Both the position numbers and the translations under genes were made by a program. The notes under the pieces were generated by a model. That model was not told the origin of the DNA. It ran no database searches and saw nothing but the letters and a program-made list of their open reading frames with translations. A DNA stretch of 64,000 nt from Deltaproteobacteria bacterium (GTDB lineage Bacteria; JADJOY01). Each line of letters begins with the position of its first letter. The first letter of the stretch is position 1. The DNA is taken from contig JADJOY010000001.1 in assembly GCA_016713535.1 (NCBI GenBank), positions 558,001 to 622,000 of the forward strand, in the 5' to 3' direction. Shown one piece after another: positions 45,912 to 56,316 of this stretch.

Positions 45912-46129
45912 CGGAGCGTTGCCGGGCAGCGCGACGTTCTCCCGTCGCGACTACGAGTCACGAGCCCGAGCACCTGGGAGCTCCTGTTCGCCCGGCAAGC
46001 GGCAGCGCTCGAGCGGAAGAGGGACGAGCCCGCGCACGGGGAGGGGTCGGGAGCCAGACGCACGGGCAGTAGTTAACTGCATCCATCGCGATGGTGCCAC
46101 CAGCGCCCGCGACGGGTTGCGTCGTCGGC

Positions 46130-47975
46130 TCACGCGTACGACGCGAGGACCGCCTCGATCATCCGCGTGGACCCGAACTCGTCCATGACGTGGCGTCGAC
46201 CGAGCCGTCCCATCGCTCGCCCGCGGTCGGGCTCGGCCGCCACCCGCGCCGCCCTTTCGCTCATCCCGACGAGGTCGCCCACCGCGCACACGAACCCGCT
46301 CGCGCCATCGACCACCGTCTCCGGGGAGCCGCCCACGTCGGTCACGATCGCCGGTACCCCGAGTGCCTGCGCCTCCAGGACGGCGTTCGGGCACCCTTCG
46401 TACTCGGAAGGCAGCAGGGAGACGTCGGCGATCGCCAGGTAACGAGCGGGGTGGTCGCTGTGCCCGACCACGGTGAGGTGGGCGCCGAGGTCGAGCCGTG
46501 CCACGCGTTCTCGCACGCGGGGAGCCTCCGGACCGTCGCCGACCAGGAAGGCGCGGACGTCGGGAACGCGGGACGTCAGCCGGGCGACGGCCTCCACGAA
46601 GTCGAGCGGGCGTTTCTCCGCGGAGAGCCGAAGCACGCCGACCACCACGAACGCGTCCGGTGTGACGCCGAGGCTGGCTCGGGGCGGCGACGCGCGCCTC
46701 CGGATCGAGTGGCACGTATCTCGCGAGATCGAGCCCGTTCCGGATCACCACGAACCGATCGAGCGCGACACCGCTCCACCGCGCGTAGTCGCGGGCGCCG
46801 GCCTGCGAGTTCGCCAGCAGCACGACTCGTTCGCAGCGTGAGAGGAGCCTGTAGCTCGGCCGATGCCAGCACTTGGCCAGGTGGGTCGAATACGCCGGGC
46901 TCATCGCGCGAGTGCTCAGGGCCAGACGCGGCACCGCGGCCAACAGGCCCGCGAGCCCACCCACCGCGTTGGGATCGTCGAGCCAGCAGTGAAGGACGTC
47001 CGGCGCGGTCTCGTGCAGCAACGAGGCGAGCGCACACACGGCTCCTCGAGCCGGATGCATGGCGACGAGGCGCCGCAGATCCCGCTCCTGTGCCCGAGGA
47101 GCGGAATCGATCCAATGCAGCAGCGCGCGCGGTTGCCAGGGCGGCGCGAGCATCCGCACCTCGATTCCCCCGGCCTCGAGCTCGGCACGCACCACCGTCG
47201 CCTCGTGGGACGAGCCCGGCTCCGCGGCGACCATGACACGGTGCCCGAGGCGGCGCTGACCGAGTGCGAGCTCCACGAGCTGACGTTCGGCGCCTCCGAT
47301 CCGCAGCGCGCCGAGATAATGGGTGATCGCGAGCGGGCCACGTGGCTCCGCGCCCGCCGAGGCGCCGCGCCGCGCAAGGGTGTCGGCGCGGGCGCGCGCC
47401 GCTGCCCGCAACGCGCCGCGGGCGCCGCGCACACTGCGCCCTGGGAGCTCCCAACCTGGGACCAGCCTCCGACGCAGACGGCGGGTGACCGGGAGCGCGG
47501 CGAGGATGCGGTGGAGCGTGCCGAGGAGGCCGAGCGCTGCCACGCCCCGACGCGGCATGCGGATCGTGGCGCCGCCGTTCAGCGTCACGATCGCCTGTCG
47601 CGCCCCGCTCGCCACGACGACGGTGGCCACTCGCAGATCGAGCTGATCTCGGCCGTGAATCACGACGGTGACGGGGTGGAACGCTCGCAGGGTGCGAACG
47701 CCACCCGCTCGCCGCAGCGCGGCCAGCGGAACGAAGGTCGAGGTCGCGAGATCGCGACGAGTGCGTCGGCGATCGGACGCCAGAAGGACATCCGCCGCGC
47801 CTTCGATCGGCGGCAGTGGGTCCCGGGAGTCGAGGAGGAGGATCGCCGCCCGCTCGTGCGCGAGGTCCACTCGTCCCGGCCACGACTGGACCAGGCCGAG
47901 CCAGCGGTCCACCGTCGAGACCGTCGCCGCGGCCGGCTCGGCCGGGCTCGCCTCGGAGCCCCGCCGTGGCGTCAC
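46130..47975 (-). CDS. GT4 glycosyltransferase with uncharacterised N-terminal domain (copy A, one frameshift)
   Basis: The reconstructed protein of about 615 aa starts at GTG 47975, overlapping the preceding methyltransferase stop (GTGA). Residues 20-190 form a domain I cannot name: RWLGLVQSWPGRV, LLDSRDPLPPIEGAADVLL, FVPLAALRRAGG, PVTVVIHGRDQLDL. From about residue 215 it is GT-B family 4: [40 protein letters not shown]. After a change near 46680 come GVLRLSAEKRPLDFVEAVA, VSLLPSEYEGCPNAVLEAQA and ALGVPAIVTDVGGSPE. A paralogue with the same N-terminal domain lies at 50326-52104. Confidence 0.8.
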
Positions 47976-49041
47976 CGGCGCTCCGCGCCGCCGTGAGACC
48001 AGCGCCGCAGCCCCATCGACCCTTGCGGGTCACGGTCCGGTACACCGTGCGGAGCGCGAGGTAGGCGGCGCGACTCGCCCGAGCCCGAACGCCCAATCGA
48101 TCCCAACGCCGAGCGAGCGCGAGACGCCGCCGGTCGCGAGGGCTGAGCGTTGCCACCGGTCGCGAGGGCGCGGCGCGACCGCTCCGAGGGGACTCGCCGA
48201 GACGGCGCAGGCTCACGCTCCCGCTCAGGCAGCGCAGCTGCTCCTCGGGGATCGCGGCGAAGTCGGGGTGCAGCCGCGGACGCAGATCGCGGAGGTACGC
48301 CTCGTCGGCGGTCATGGTGGTGGTGTACGTCGTCACCTCGAAGCCAGCGCGCGCGAACGCGGTCAGGAACTCGTCGCTGCGCGCCCCGTTTCCACATTCC
48401 GCGTGGGTGTCCGCGATGAGCCGTGCGAGGGCCTCTCGAGAGATCGTGAGGTACTCGAGCGGGCGCTGGAAGTCGCGATGGTCCCGGAAGTCGATCTGGT
48501 GAAAGCCCAGCCCGGCTGGAGCGGTGAGCCGGGCGATGTTCCCCGCGGCGACTTGCACGTTCGTGACGTGCTCGAGCGCGGCGTTCGAGACCACCGCGTC
48601 GAAGGGGTCGGCCTCGAGCGCCGGGTCCTCGATGCCACGCGCGATCACCTCGACGACGTCCGGAACGAACGCCTTGGCGCGACCCACGGTGACCAGTGGG
48701 GCGGGATCCAGCTCGGGATGCTGGTCGACCACCCGCTCGAGGAGCGCGCGTGTGACGCGGGCGTGGTAGCGCGTGACCCACGGCGGCGGATAGGGGTCGA
48801 CGATCGAGACGCGCGCGCCGGCGCAGGCGAGCAGCAGTGGACTCGCCATCGAGTGTCCCGGCCCGATCTCCATCACGCGCAGACCCGCGAGCGGTCGGAC
48901 CGCCCCGCTCTCGACGCCGAGACCGCGCAGGTAGCCGGACAGCACGCGGAAGCCGTAGTCGGCGTCTTCCTCGATCGTGCGCGGGCCGTAGTCGCGCGAC
49001 CGGAAGTTGACGGGCGTGATCGTCGGCGATGCACCGGTCAT
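47972..49041 (-). CDS. Class I SAM-dependent methyltransferase (one frameshift near the end)
   Basis: The reconstructed protein is about 356 aa from ATG 49041. It has YGFRVLSGYLRGLGVES, VMEIGPGHSMASPLLLACAG, VSIVDPYPPPWVTRYHARV and FDAVVSNAALEHVTN. The main frame does not stop naturally. A one-base shift near 48040 restores KGSMGLRRWSHGGAERR and a TGA at 47972 that overlaps the next GTG, which supports the repair. It lies in a GT4-MT-MT-GT4 run and probably methylates the O-polysaccharide, perhaps as a chain terminator. Confidence 0.75.
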
Positions 49042-50244
49042 GCTGGATCCGGTCGGCGTCCGCGGACCGCGGTGGGGATCGGGCCGGCCTCGTGCACGTC
49101 GATCAGCCCCGCGGCTCGGAACCACGCCTCGACTTCGGGGACCGAATGGGTGCCGTGGTAGCGCGGCGAGAATCCGTCGAAGGTGTCGAGCACGTCCCAC
49201 TCGACACCCAGCCCCTGGCGGCTGTAGGGGAAGAGTTTCCACAACTGGCGCGCGACGGCGTGCTCCGGGTTGCGATAGGTGAGCGGGATCAGCCACCGGC
49301 ACCAGTCGTAGAAGGCATCGGGTGGGATCCGGGACGTGAACGGGATCCACGCGTTGCGGACCTTGTAAGCGCCCTGGTCTGGATAGACCCAGATCACGAT
49401 CGTTCCGCCTGGCTTGAGCAACGGCACGAGCGCCTCGAACGCGCGGCGGGTGTCCGGTGTGTGGTGGAGCACGCCGATCGATACGATCACGTCGAAGGTC
49501 GCGGCGGGGAACGGCAGATGGAAGACGTCGGCCTGCGCGATCTGGACGTCCGGATGGCCGGCGAGGTTACGCGCCGCCGCTTCCACCGCGAGGCTCAGGT
49601 CGACTCCGACGACCCCTCGCGCCCCACAGCGCCAGCACCTCGGAGAAGCGACCGCTGCCGACGCCGGCGTCGAGCACCAGGCGGCCGCTGACGTCGCGCG
49701 GTCTGAGGCCCGTCTTCTCGCGCAGCGTCTCCTCGCTCACCCCGGCTCCCTGTGCGGAGTCGAGCTGGGTCGAGTGGTGGGTGTTCCATTCGAGGCTGAA
49801 CGAACGCGCGTAGTCGTCGCTCGGCACGAAGCGTGGGATCCCGCGCACGATCGGGACCACGTGGCCGCTGGGACAGGTGAGCTCCGCGACGCCCTCGTGC
49901 AGCGGAGCGGCACAGGTCGGGCACACGAACAGGTTCTTGCGCCACGCGCCGTCGCTCGGTGGCGGGGGGGCCGAGGCTGGCGAAGGTGGGTGCCTTCCCG
50001 GCGCGGCGACACCCCGTTCGGCCTCGGTGGCGGGGGAGATCGGCTGCGTGCTGGCGGATCCAGCGCCGCCGATCTTCCTCGCCAGGAACCGGACGACCTT
50101 GCCGAGCTCGAGATCGAGCCGGCCGCGCGCAGCGAGCCACGCCGTGACGCCGGCGAGGTAAAGCGAGACGCCCGCCACGTGGACGGCGCGCCGCACCGGG
50201 TTGACCGAGCCGAGCGTCGCGGGGGCGGACGGGGAAGGGATCAT
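49038..50244 (-). CDS. Methyltransferase with N-terminal membrane segment and zinc-ribbon (one frameshift)
   Basis: The reconstructed protein is about 402 aa from ATG 50244. A hydrophobic segment (VHVAGVSLYLAGVTAWLA, residues 21-38) is followed by a Pro-rich linker and a Trm112-like ribbon (CPTCAAPLHEGVAELTCPSG, about 107-126). The methyltransferase core comes next: LVLDAGVGSGRFSEVLALWG, then after a change near 49615 AAARNLAGHPDVQIAQADVF and FDVIVSIGVLHHTPDTRRAF. The end overlaps the next gene by four bases. Membrane attachment would place it near lipid-linked glycans. Confidence 0.75.
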
Positions 50245-50325
50245 GGCGGCGGAGCGGCGCGGCGCTCGCGTGGCGACCAGAGCCTGTCCGACCCGCTCGC
50301 CCCTGTCTTCTGGGGATCCGGTCCA

Positions 50326-52104
50326 TCACGCATGGACGGCGGAGGTTTCGGCGACCATGCGCGCGATCGAGAACCGTTCGGCGATGAAGGGCCGGCCGCG
50401 CTCACCCATCGCGCGTGCCGCGTCCGGGTGGTCGGCCAGGTCGGCGAGGCGCGCTGCGAGTGCGTCGATGTCGCCCACCTCGCACACGAACCCCGTCACG
50501 CCGTCGAGGACCGCCTCCGGCGAGCCGGCGGCACGTGTCAGCACGATCGGCACGCCGAGCGCCTGACTCTCGAGGGCGACGTTCGGGCAGCCCTCGGCCA
50601 CCGACGTGAGCAGGCTCGCGTCCGCGGCGGCGAAGTAGCGCGCCGGTTCGCGCTGCCGTCCCGCGAACGTCAGGCAACCGTCGAGGAGCCCGAGGGCGCG
50701 CCCGCTCGTGTACCGCGCGCTCGTCCGGACCGACGCCGACGTGCAGCGCACGCAAACCCGGGATGCGCTTGCGTGCGCACGCGAGCACCTCGAGGAAGTC
50801 GAGCGGCCGCTTCTCGTCGGCGAGGCGGAACACGCCGGCCACCACGAAGGCGTCGGCTGGCAGGCCGAGCTCGGCGCGTCGCGCCGCGCGCTCTTCGCCC
50901 GACGGCGCCGGCAGCCGCTCGAGGTCGATGCCGTTGTAGACGACGTGGAAGCGGCGTGCGTCGAAGCCGCACCACGCCGCGTAGTCGGCGGCGCCGGCCC
51001 GCGAGTTGGCGATCAGCCGCACCCGCGGGCCGTGCGCCGCGAGGCGATAGCTCGCTCGGTACCAGGTGCGGCACAGCCGGGGCAGATGATGGGGACTCAG
51101 GTTGCGAGTGCTCAGCACCACACGCGGAACCCCCGCGACGTGCCCGGCGAGCGCGCCGACCGCGTTGGGATCGTCCAGCCAGCAATGCAGCACCTCGGGG
51201 CGTGCGTCTCGAAGCGCCTCGGCGAGAGGCACCACGCGCCGTCGGCCCGGGTGGGACTCGAGCGCCACGAGCAGCGCGGGAGCGACGCTGCGTGCGGTCG
51301 CCGGCGCGATCGCGCGCCGCGGGCCGATACTCGCGAGCTGGCTCCTGAGCTCGGGAGCGATCGCACGCTCACCCCCGCCCCCGTGAGATCGGGTACGTAG
51401 TGGGTGGCGTTGCCGTGTAGCGGGAGGGCGGTGAGCACGGTCACGTGGTGGCCGGCTCGGGCCTGCGCGATGGAGAGGTAGGTGAGCTGGCGCTCGGCGC
51501 CGCCCGAGCCGAGGTCGCCGATGTAATGAACGATCGCACCCGGCTCGTGCGTACCGGTGTGGCGCTGCCGCGCCGCGAGCACCAGCGCACGTCGCACCGA
51601 GCGCCGCGTCGGAAGCGGCGGCGCGAGCTCCCAGCCCCTCACGACTCCGCGGAGCCCGAGCGCCCTCAGCGTCCGTCGCCCCATCGCGAACGCCGAGCCG
51701 AATACCCCGAGCGCCAGCGCCGTCAGCGCCGGCGTCGAGACCGAGGCGCCCACCGCATGCGTGAAGTGCACGCGTCGCGCGCCGAGCCCGAGCGCCGCGA
51801 TCACCGCCGGGAGGCGGACCGACTCGAGGCTGTGGATCACCACCTCGACGGGACCGTCCCGAGAGATCCAGGCGGCAGCTCGGGACAGTTCGGCGAGTGG
51901 GATCGTTGCGAGCACCCTCGCGCCGTGCACGGCGACGGCGCGGTCGGCGACCACCACCAGCTCGGTCGCCCCCTCGATCGGCGGTGGCGGATCGACCGGG
52001 TCGAGGCAGATCACCACCGCGCGCGGTGCGGTGACCACGACACGCCCTGGCCAGCCGGGCTCGATGCGGAGCCAGCGTTCCAGGTCGACGGTTACCGACG
52101 GCAT
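50326..52104 (-). CDS. GT4 glycosyltransferase with uncharacterised N-terminal domain (copy B, frameshifted)
   Basis: The reconstructed protein is about 592 aa from ATG 52104. The N-terminal domain (1-165) parallels copy [58 protein letters not shown]. The GT4 part follows: [74 protein letters not shown] and [20 protein letters not shown]. Frames change near 51370, 51265 and 50730. It is the first gene of the minus-strand run, 81 bp before the next methyltransferase. Confidence 0.8.
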
Positions 52105-52257
52105 GACGGGACTAGGCGCGCGGCGTACCCGCCTCGAGCGCCCGGGCGCGCCAACCGTTGCATCGCGGCGCGCGCCAAGGCAAGGACGGCGGGCGACCGT
52201 CTCCGGCCGCCGGCGGCGGTCGAACCGCGCCGAATCTCTCTGCTACGATCCGCCGCC

Positions 52258-53403
52258 ATGGACATCCCGCTGCTCGATCTCAAGGCGCAGTACCGCACCA
52301 TCCGCGACGAGATCCAGGCCGCCGTGGCCCAGGTCTTCGAGGCGCAGAGCTTCATCCTCGGTCCGCACGTCGAGCGCTGCGAGCGCGACGTCGCGGCGTA
52401 CGTGGGGGCGAAGCACGCGATCGGGGTGTCGTCCGGAACCGACGCGCTGCTCGCGGCGCTGATGGCGCTCGACGTCGGCCCCGGCGACGAGGTCATCACG
52501 TCGCCGTACACCTTCTTCGCGACCGGCGGCTCGATCTGGCGCCTCGGCGCGAAGCCGGTGTTCGTGGACATCGACCCGGACACCTTCAACCTGCGGGTCG
52601 AGGACGTCGAGAAGGCGATCACGCCGCGCACCAAGGCGCTCTTGCCGGTGCACCTCTTCGGGCGCATGGCGGAGATGGACCCGCTGCTCGAGATCGCGCG
52701 CCGCCGCGGGCTGCCGGTGGTCGAGGACGCGGCGCAGGCGATCGGCGCGGCCTACCGGGGTCGCGCGGCGGGGTCGGTGGGCGCGATCGGCTGCTTCTCG
52801 TTCTTCCCCTCCAAGAACCTGGGCGGCGCGGGCGACGGCGGAATGGTCACGACCAGCGACGACGGCCTCGCCGAGCGGCTGCGGATGCTGCGCGCGCACG
52901 GCTCGAAGGTGAAATACGACCACGAGATCGTGGGTGGGAACTTCCGCCTCGACGCGCTCCAGGCGGCGGTGATCTCGGTCAAGCTCAAGCACCTCGATGG
53001 CTGGAGCGCCGCGCGCCAGCGCAACGCCGCTCGCTACGAGCGGCTCTTCGTCGAGGCCGGCCTGAGCCCGGCGCCGGTGGTGCTGCCGATGTCTCCGAGC
53101 GAGCCGGGCGACCGGCACGTCTTCAACCAGTTCGTGATCCGCGTGCCGCGCCGCGACGAGCTGCGCAGCTTCATCGACGAGCTCGGCGTGCGCACGGAGG
53201 TCTATTACCCGATCGCGCTCCACCGCCAGACGTGCTTCGCGTCGCTCGGGCTCGGACCGGGCAGCTTCCCGCAGAGCGAGCGGGCGAGCGCCGAGACCCT
53301 CGCGCTGCCGATCTATCCCGAGCTCGCCGACGACCAGGCGGCGCACGTCGTCGGCGCGATCGGGCGGTTCTTCGCGCGCTGTATGGAACGTCACGATTCG
53401 TAG
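52258..53403 (+). CDS. DegT/DnrJ/EryC1 sugar aminotransferase (WbpE/WlbC-like)
   Basis: This 381-aa intact protein starts at ATG 52258 with [19 protein letters not shown], a start typical of UDP-3-keto-sugar aminotransferases. Other features are [40 protein letters not shown] and the PLP Lys in [16 protein letters not shown]. The C-terminus has [13 protein letters not shown]. It would aminate a 3- or 4-keto nucleotide sugar. It is encoded alone on the plus strand and diverges from the O-polysaccharide operon. The stop is TAG, showing TAG acts as a normal stop in this genome. Confidence 0.87.
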   Translation: MDIPLLDLKAQYRTIRDEIQAAVAQVFEAQSFILGPHVERCERDVAAYVGAKHAIGVSSGTDALLAALMALDVGPGDEVITSPYTFFATGGSIWRLGAKPVFVDIDPDTFNLRVEDVEKAITPRTKALLPVHLFGRMAEMDPLLEIARRRGLPVVEDAAQAIGAAYRGRAAGSVGAIGCFSFFPSKNLGGAGDGGMVTTSDDGLAERLRMLRAHGSKVKYDHEIVGGNFRLDALQAAVISVKLKHLDGWSAARQRNAARYERLFVEAGLSPAPVVLPMSPSEPGDRHVFNQFVIRVPRRDELRSFIDELGVRTEVYYPIALHRQTCFASLGLGPGSFPQSERASAETLALPIYPELADDQAAHVVGAIGRFFARCMERHDS

Positions 53404-53431
53404 CGACCGGTCTCGGCGTCCCATCGGCTTC

Positions 53432-53451
53432 GGCGGCGACGAAGCGCCGCC
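53432..53451 (+). terminator. Terminator-like hairpin after the aminotransferase gene
   Basis: GGCGGCG (53432-53438) pairs with CGCCGCC (53445-53451) over a six-base loop, 29 bp after the stop codon. No T-run follows, so intrinsic termination is only possible. Confidence 0.35.
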
Positions 53452-53519
53452 CTCCAGCCCGTTCGGCGCAAGGGCGATCCAAATCGTGGTGGCCCATTTG
53501 GAGCCTGCGTTCCATCGGT

Positions 53520-53548
53520 TTGACTCGATCCCCTAGCGTCACTAGCTT
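53520..53548 (+). promoter_or_regulatory. Candidate promoter of the Fur-family gene
   Basis: TTGACT (53520-53525) and TAGCTT (53543-53548) are 17 bp apart and lie 28 bp before the ATG at 53576. The -35 box is good, the -10 weak. Confidence 0.4.
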
Positions 53549-53575
53549 GACCGCGAGCTTTTTCGGGCCCAACCC

Positions 53576-54037
53576 ATGAGCCACGTTCGCAACGTCGAGC
53601 AGTTCCGCTCCAGCCTCCGTCGCTTCCTCCACACCAAGGGGCTCAAGTCGACGCGCCAGCGCGAGGTCGTCGCCGAGTCGTTCCTCGCCGCCACCGATCA
53701 CGTGAGCGCCGACGAGCTCTACCGCGACATCAGCACCCAGCACCCCGGCATCGGCTACGCGACCGTCTACCGGACGCTCAAGCTCCTCAAGGAAGCGGGG
53801 CTCGCGGCGGAGCGCCACTTCGGTGAGGGCTTCGCGCGCTTCGAGCCGCTCGAGCCGGGGCAGCACCACGATCACCTGATCTGCACCGGCTGTGGCGCGA
53901 TCGTCGAGTTCGAGAACCCGGACATCGAGTCGCTCCAGGACCGCGTGGCGGAGCGCCACGGCTTCGCCATCGACTATCACCGCCTCGAGCTCTACGGGCG
54001 GTGCGCGAAGTGCCGGCCCAAGCAGACCCACTCCTGA
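53576..54037 (+). CDS. Fur-family metalloregulator
   Basis: This 153-aa protein has the winged-helix DNA-binding domain (LKSTRQREVVAESFLAATDH, then VSADELYRDI, and ATVYRTLKLLKEAGLAAERH). The dimerisation/metal domain follows, with HHDHLICTGCG, the EFENPDIE region, and a C-terminal CAKC. Both Cys pairs needed for the structural zinc site are present. Fur, Zur and PerR cannot be separated by these motifs. It stands alone; no metal-uptake gene is in the window. Confidence 0.9.
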   Translation: MSHVRNVEQFRSSLRRFLHTKGLKSTRQREVVAESFLAATDHVSADELYRDISTQHPGIGYATVYRTLKLLKEAGLAAERHFGEGFARFEPLEPGQHHDHLICTGCGAIVEFENPDIESLQDRVAERHGFAIDYHRLELYGRCAKCRPKQTHS

Positions 54038-54375
54038 CGGTCGTACCGCCAGGCGGCTGAGGGCGGGCGCGCGTCCAAGGCGCGCGGCGCGACGCCGCGG
54101 TCTGGGGTGGGCCGTCTGCCTCCAGCGATCCCCCGGATCTGCGGCGTGACGGTGGTGCGTGTCGCCGGCCCGGCAGGAGCCGGGCCCTCCGAGGGGGTGG
54201 AGCCGGCGTCTCGAGTCGATTCGGAGGGACGGCCTCCTGGCCGTCCGGCAGCCGGGGGGCGCCGGAAGCCGCGCCCTCTGACCCTCCCTCGGGAACCGAC
54301 GACGCGAGCGCGACGGATCGTCGGGCTCGCGGTTAGCATCGGGCGCCTCGCTCGCCGCCGATCGGGCGCCTCGTC
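54038..54375. other. Intergenic gap with contiguous stem-loops (candidate structured RNA)
   Basis: No gene seen. Between 54167 and 54246 three stems abut with no spare bases: GGCCCGGC-AGGA-GCCGGGCC (54167-54186), CTCCGA (54187-54192) pairing with TCGGAG (54221-54226), and GGACGGCC-TCCT-GGCCGTCC (54227-54246). The two tetraloops are complementary to each other. The element lies 130 bp before asnB and may be a leader structure, a terminator for the Fur gene, or a small RNA. Confidence 0.45.
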
Positions 54376-56316
54376 ATGTGTGGCATCGCCGGGATCCTCG
54401 CCGCTTCACCGTCGCCGGAGCTCGCGCCGGCGCTGCGCCGGATGTGCGACGCGCAGGCGCACCGCGGGCCGGACGGGGCGGGGTACACGCTCGGCACGCC
54501 GGACGGGGCGGGGCGGGTCGCCGAGCACGTCGAGTCGCTCGACGTCTCGGGGGCGCGCGCGCCGATCGTCGCGCTCGGCCACCGCAGGCTCGCGATCATC
54601 GACGTCGCCGGCGGCTTCCAGCCGATGGGTGACGCGAGCGCGCGGGTCTGGCTCACCTACAACGGCGAGGTCTACAACTTCCGCGAGCTGGCGCGCGAGC
54701 TCGCCGAGCGCGGCCACGTGTTCCGCACCCGCTCGGACACCGAGGTGGTGCTCGCCGCGTACCTGGAGTGGGGCGCCGCGGGGCTCGAGCGCCTGGTCGG
54801 CATGTTCGCGCTGGCGATCTGGGACGGTCGCGACCGCTCGTTGCTCCTCGCGCGCGATCCGGTCGGCATCAAGCCGCTCCACTGGGCGTGCCAGGACGGG
54901 CGCTTGCTGTTCGCGTCCGAGCTCAAGGGAGTGCGCGCCGGCGGCGACCTCGATCGCACGCTCGACCTCGATGCGCTCGGACGCTATCTGGATCACGACT
55001 ACGTCCCCGCGCCGCTCACGATCTTCCGCTCGATCCACAAGCTCGAGGCGGCGCGCTTCCTGACGGCGCGCTGGGAGCCGGGGCGACTCGTGGTCGAGGA
55101 GCCGCGGCGCTACTGGCGCCTCGAGCCGCACGTCGATGAGGCGCCGAGCGCCGCCGACTGGGTCGATGGCGTGCGCGAGCGCATCGAGCGCTCGGTGAAG
55201 GCGCAGCTCGTCTCCGACGTGCCGGTGGGAGCGTTCCTCTCCGGCGGCATCGACTCGAGCGTGGTGGTGGCGTCGATGGCGGATGCGCACCAGGGCGCGG
55301 TGCGGACGTTCTCGATCGGGTTCCGCGAGGAGGCGTTCTCCGAGCTTCCGTTCGCGCGCCGCGTGGCCGAGCGCTGTGGCTCGGAGCACACCGAGTTCGT
55401 CGTCACCACCGACCTCCTCGACGTGTTGCCGCGGCTGGTCGCGCAGCACGACGAGCCCTTTGCCGACAGCTCGATGGTGCCCACCCACTACGTGTGCCAG
55501 GAGACGCGCCGCCGTGTGACCGTGGCGCTCTCCGGTGACGGCGGTGACGAGCTCTTCGCCGGCTACAACCGCTACACCCAGGCGCTGCTGATGCGCGCGG
55601 TGATGGACCGCGTGCCGCGCCCGCTCCACCAGCCGCTCAGGCACCTGCCCGAGCCCGCGCGACAGCCGTTCCGGCGTTGGGTGCGGGGCGTCAAGCTGCT
55701 CGCTGGGCTCGATGGCTGGGAGCGCTATCGCTTCCTGATGACGCGGCTCGACGCCGCCCGCCGCGCGCGGCTGGTGCGCCCGGAGGTGGCCGCGGCGACG
55801 CCGCCCCAGGCACCCCGCGGCTGGCTCGCGAGCCACTTCGACGCGCCGACCGGCGCGGATTACCTGACCCGCATCCAGTACACGGACTTCCAGAGCTACC
55901 TGCCCGAGGACGTGCTCACCAAGGTGGATCGCGCGAGCATGATGCACTCGCTCGAGGTGCGCGTGCCGCTCCTCGACCACCACCTCGCCGGATACGCGTT
56001 CCGCATGCCGTCACGCTTCAAGATCCGCCACGGTGAGAAGAAGTGGGTGCTCAAGCGCGCGTTCCGCGACCGCCTCGACGGCGAGATCCTGAAGCGGCCG
56101 AAGATGGGGTTCGGGATCCCGATCGACGCGTGGCTGCGTGGACCGCTCGCGCCGCTCGCGCGCGAGCTGCTGCTCGACACGCCGGATCCATTCCTCGCGC
56201 CGGCGGCCGTGCGCGAGCTGTGGGACGAGCACGCGAGCGGCGCCGCGCCCTGGGGCTACCCGCTGTGGAACCTGCTGGTCCTCAAGCTCTGGCTCCACCA
56301 GCAGGGCGTGACGTGA
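54376..56316 (+). CDS. asnB: Asparagine synthase (glutamine-hydrolysing) AsnB-like
   Basis: This intact 646-aa protein starts MCGIAGILA (nucleophile Cys2). The glutaminase domain has HRGPDGAGYTLG and TYNGEVYNFRELA. The synthetase domain has the PP-loop FLSGGIDSSVVVASMADA, IGFREEAFSELPFA, SGDGGDELFAGYNRYTQ, and the C-terminal YLPEDVLTKVDRASMMHSLE with RPKMGFGIPIDAWL. It is homologous to, but clearly distinct from, the 34034-35965 copy. The next gene is a GT4 overlapping by four bases. Amidation of a sugar or lipid-linked acid is as likely as asparagine supply. Confidence 0.9.
   Translation: MCGIAGILAASPSPELAPALRRMCDAQAHRGPDGAGYTLGTPDGAGRVAEHVESLDVSGARAPIVALGHRRLAIIDVAGGFQPMGDASARVWLTYNGEVYNFRELARELAERGHVFRTRSDTEVVLAAYLEWGAAGLERLVGMFALAIWDGRDRSLLLARDPVGIKPLHWACQDGRLLFASELKGVRAGGDLDRTLDLDALGRYLDHDYVPAPLTIFRSIHKLEAARFLTARWEPGRLVVEEPRRYWRLEPHVDEAPSAADWVDGVRERIERSVKAQLVSDVPVGAFLSGGIDSSVVVASMADAHQGAVRTFSIGFREEAFSELPFARRVAERCGSEHTEFVVTTDLLDVLPRLVAQHDEPFADSSMVPTHYVCQETRRRVTVALSGDGGDELFAGYNRYTQALLMRAVMDRVPRPLHQPLRHLPEPARQPFRRWVRGVKLLAGLDGWERYRFLMTRLDAARRARLVRPEVAAATPPQAPRGWLASHFDAPTGADYLTRIQYTDFQSYLPEDVLTKVDRASMMHSLEVRVPLLDHHLAGYAFRMPSRFKIRHGEKKWVLKRAFRDRLDGEILKRPKMGFGIPIDAWLRGPLAPLARELLLDTPDPFLAPAAVRELWDEHASGAAPWGYPLWNLLVLKLWLHQQGVT

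Noticed and set aside
46083-46094. 12-bp palindrome CCATCGCGATGG upstream of wzm
   Set aside because: Short palindromes of this kind are expected often in GC-rich DNA, and no promoter elements were seen around it.
46576-49350. A 924-codon open frame on the minus strand
   Set aside because: Only its first part (from 49041) is a real methyltransferase. The rest runs out of frame through the GT4 gene and reads as low-complexity Arg/Gly/Pro sequence, which is common in GC-rich DNA.
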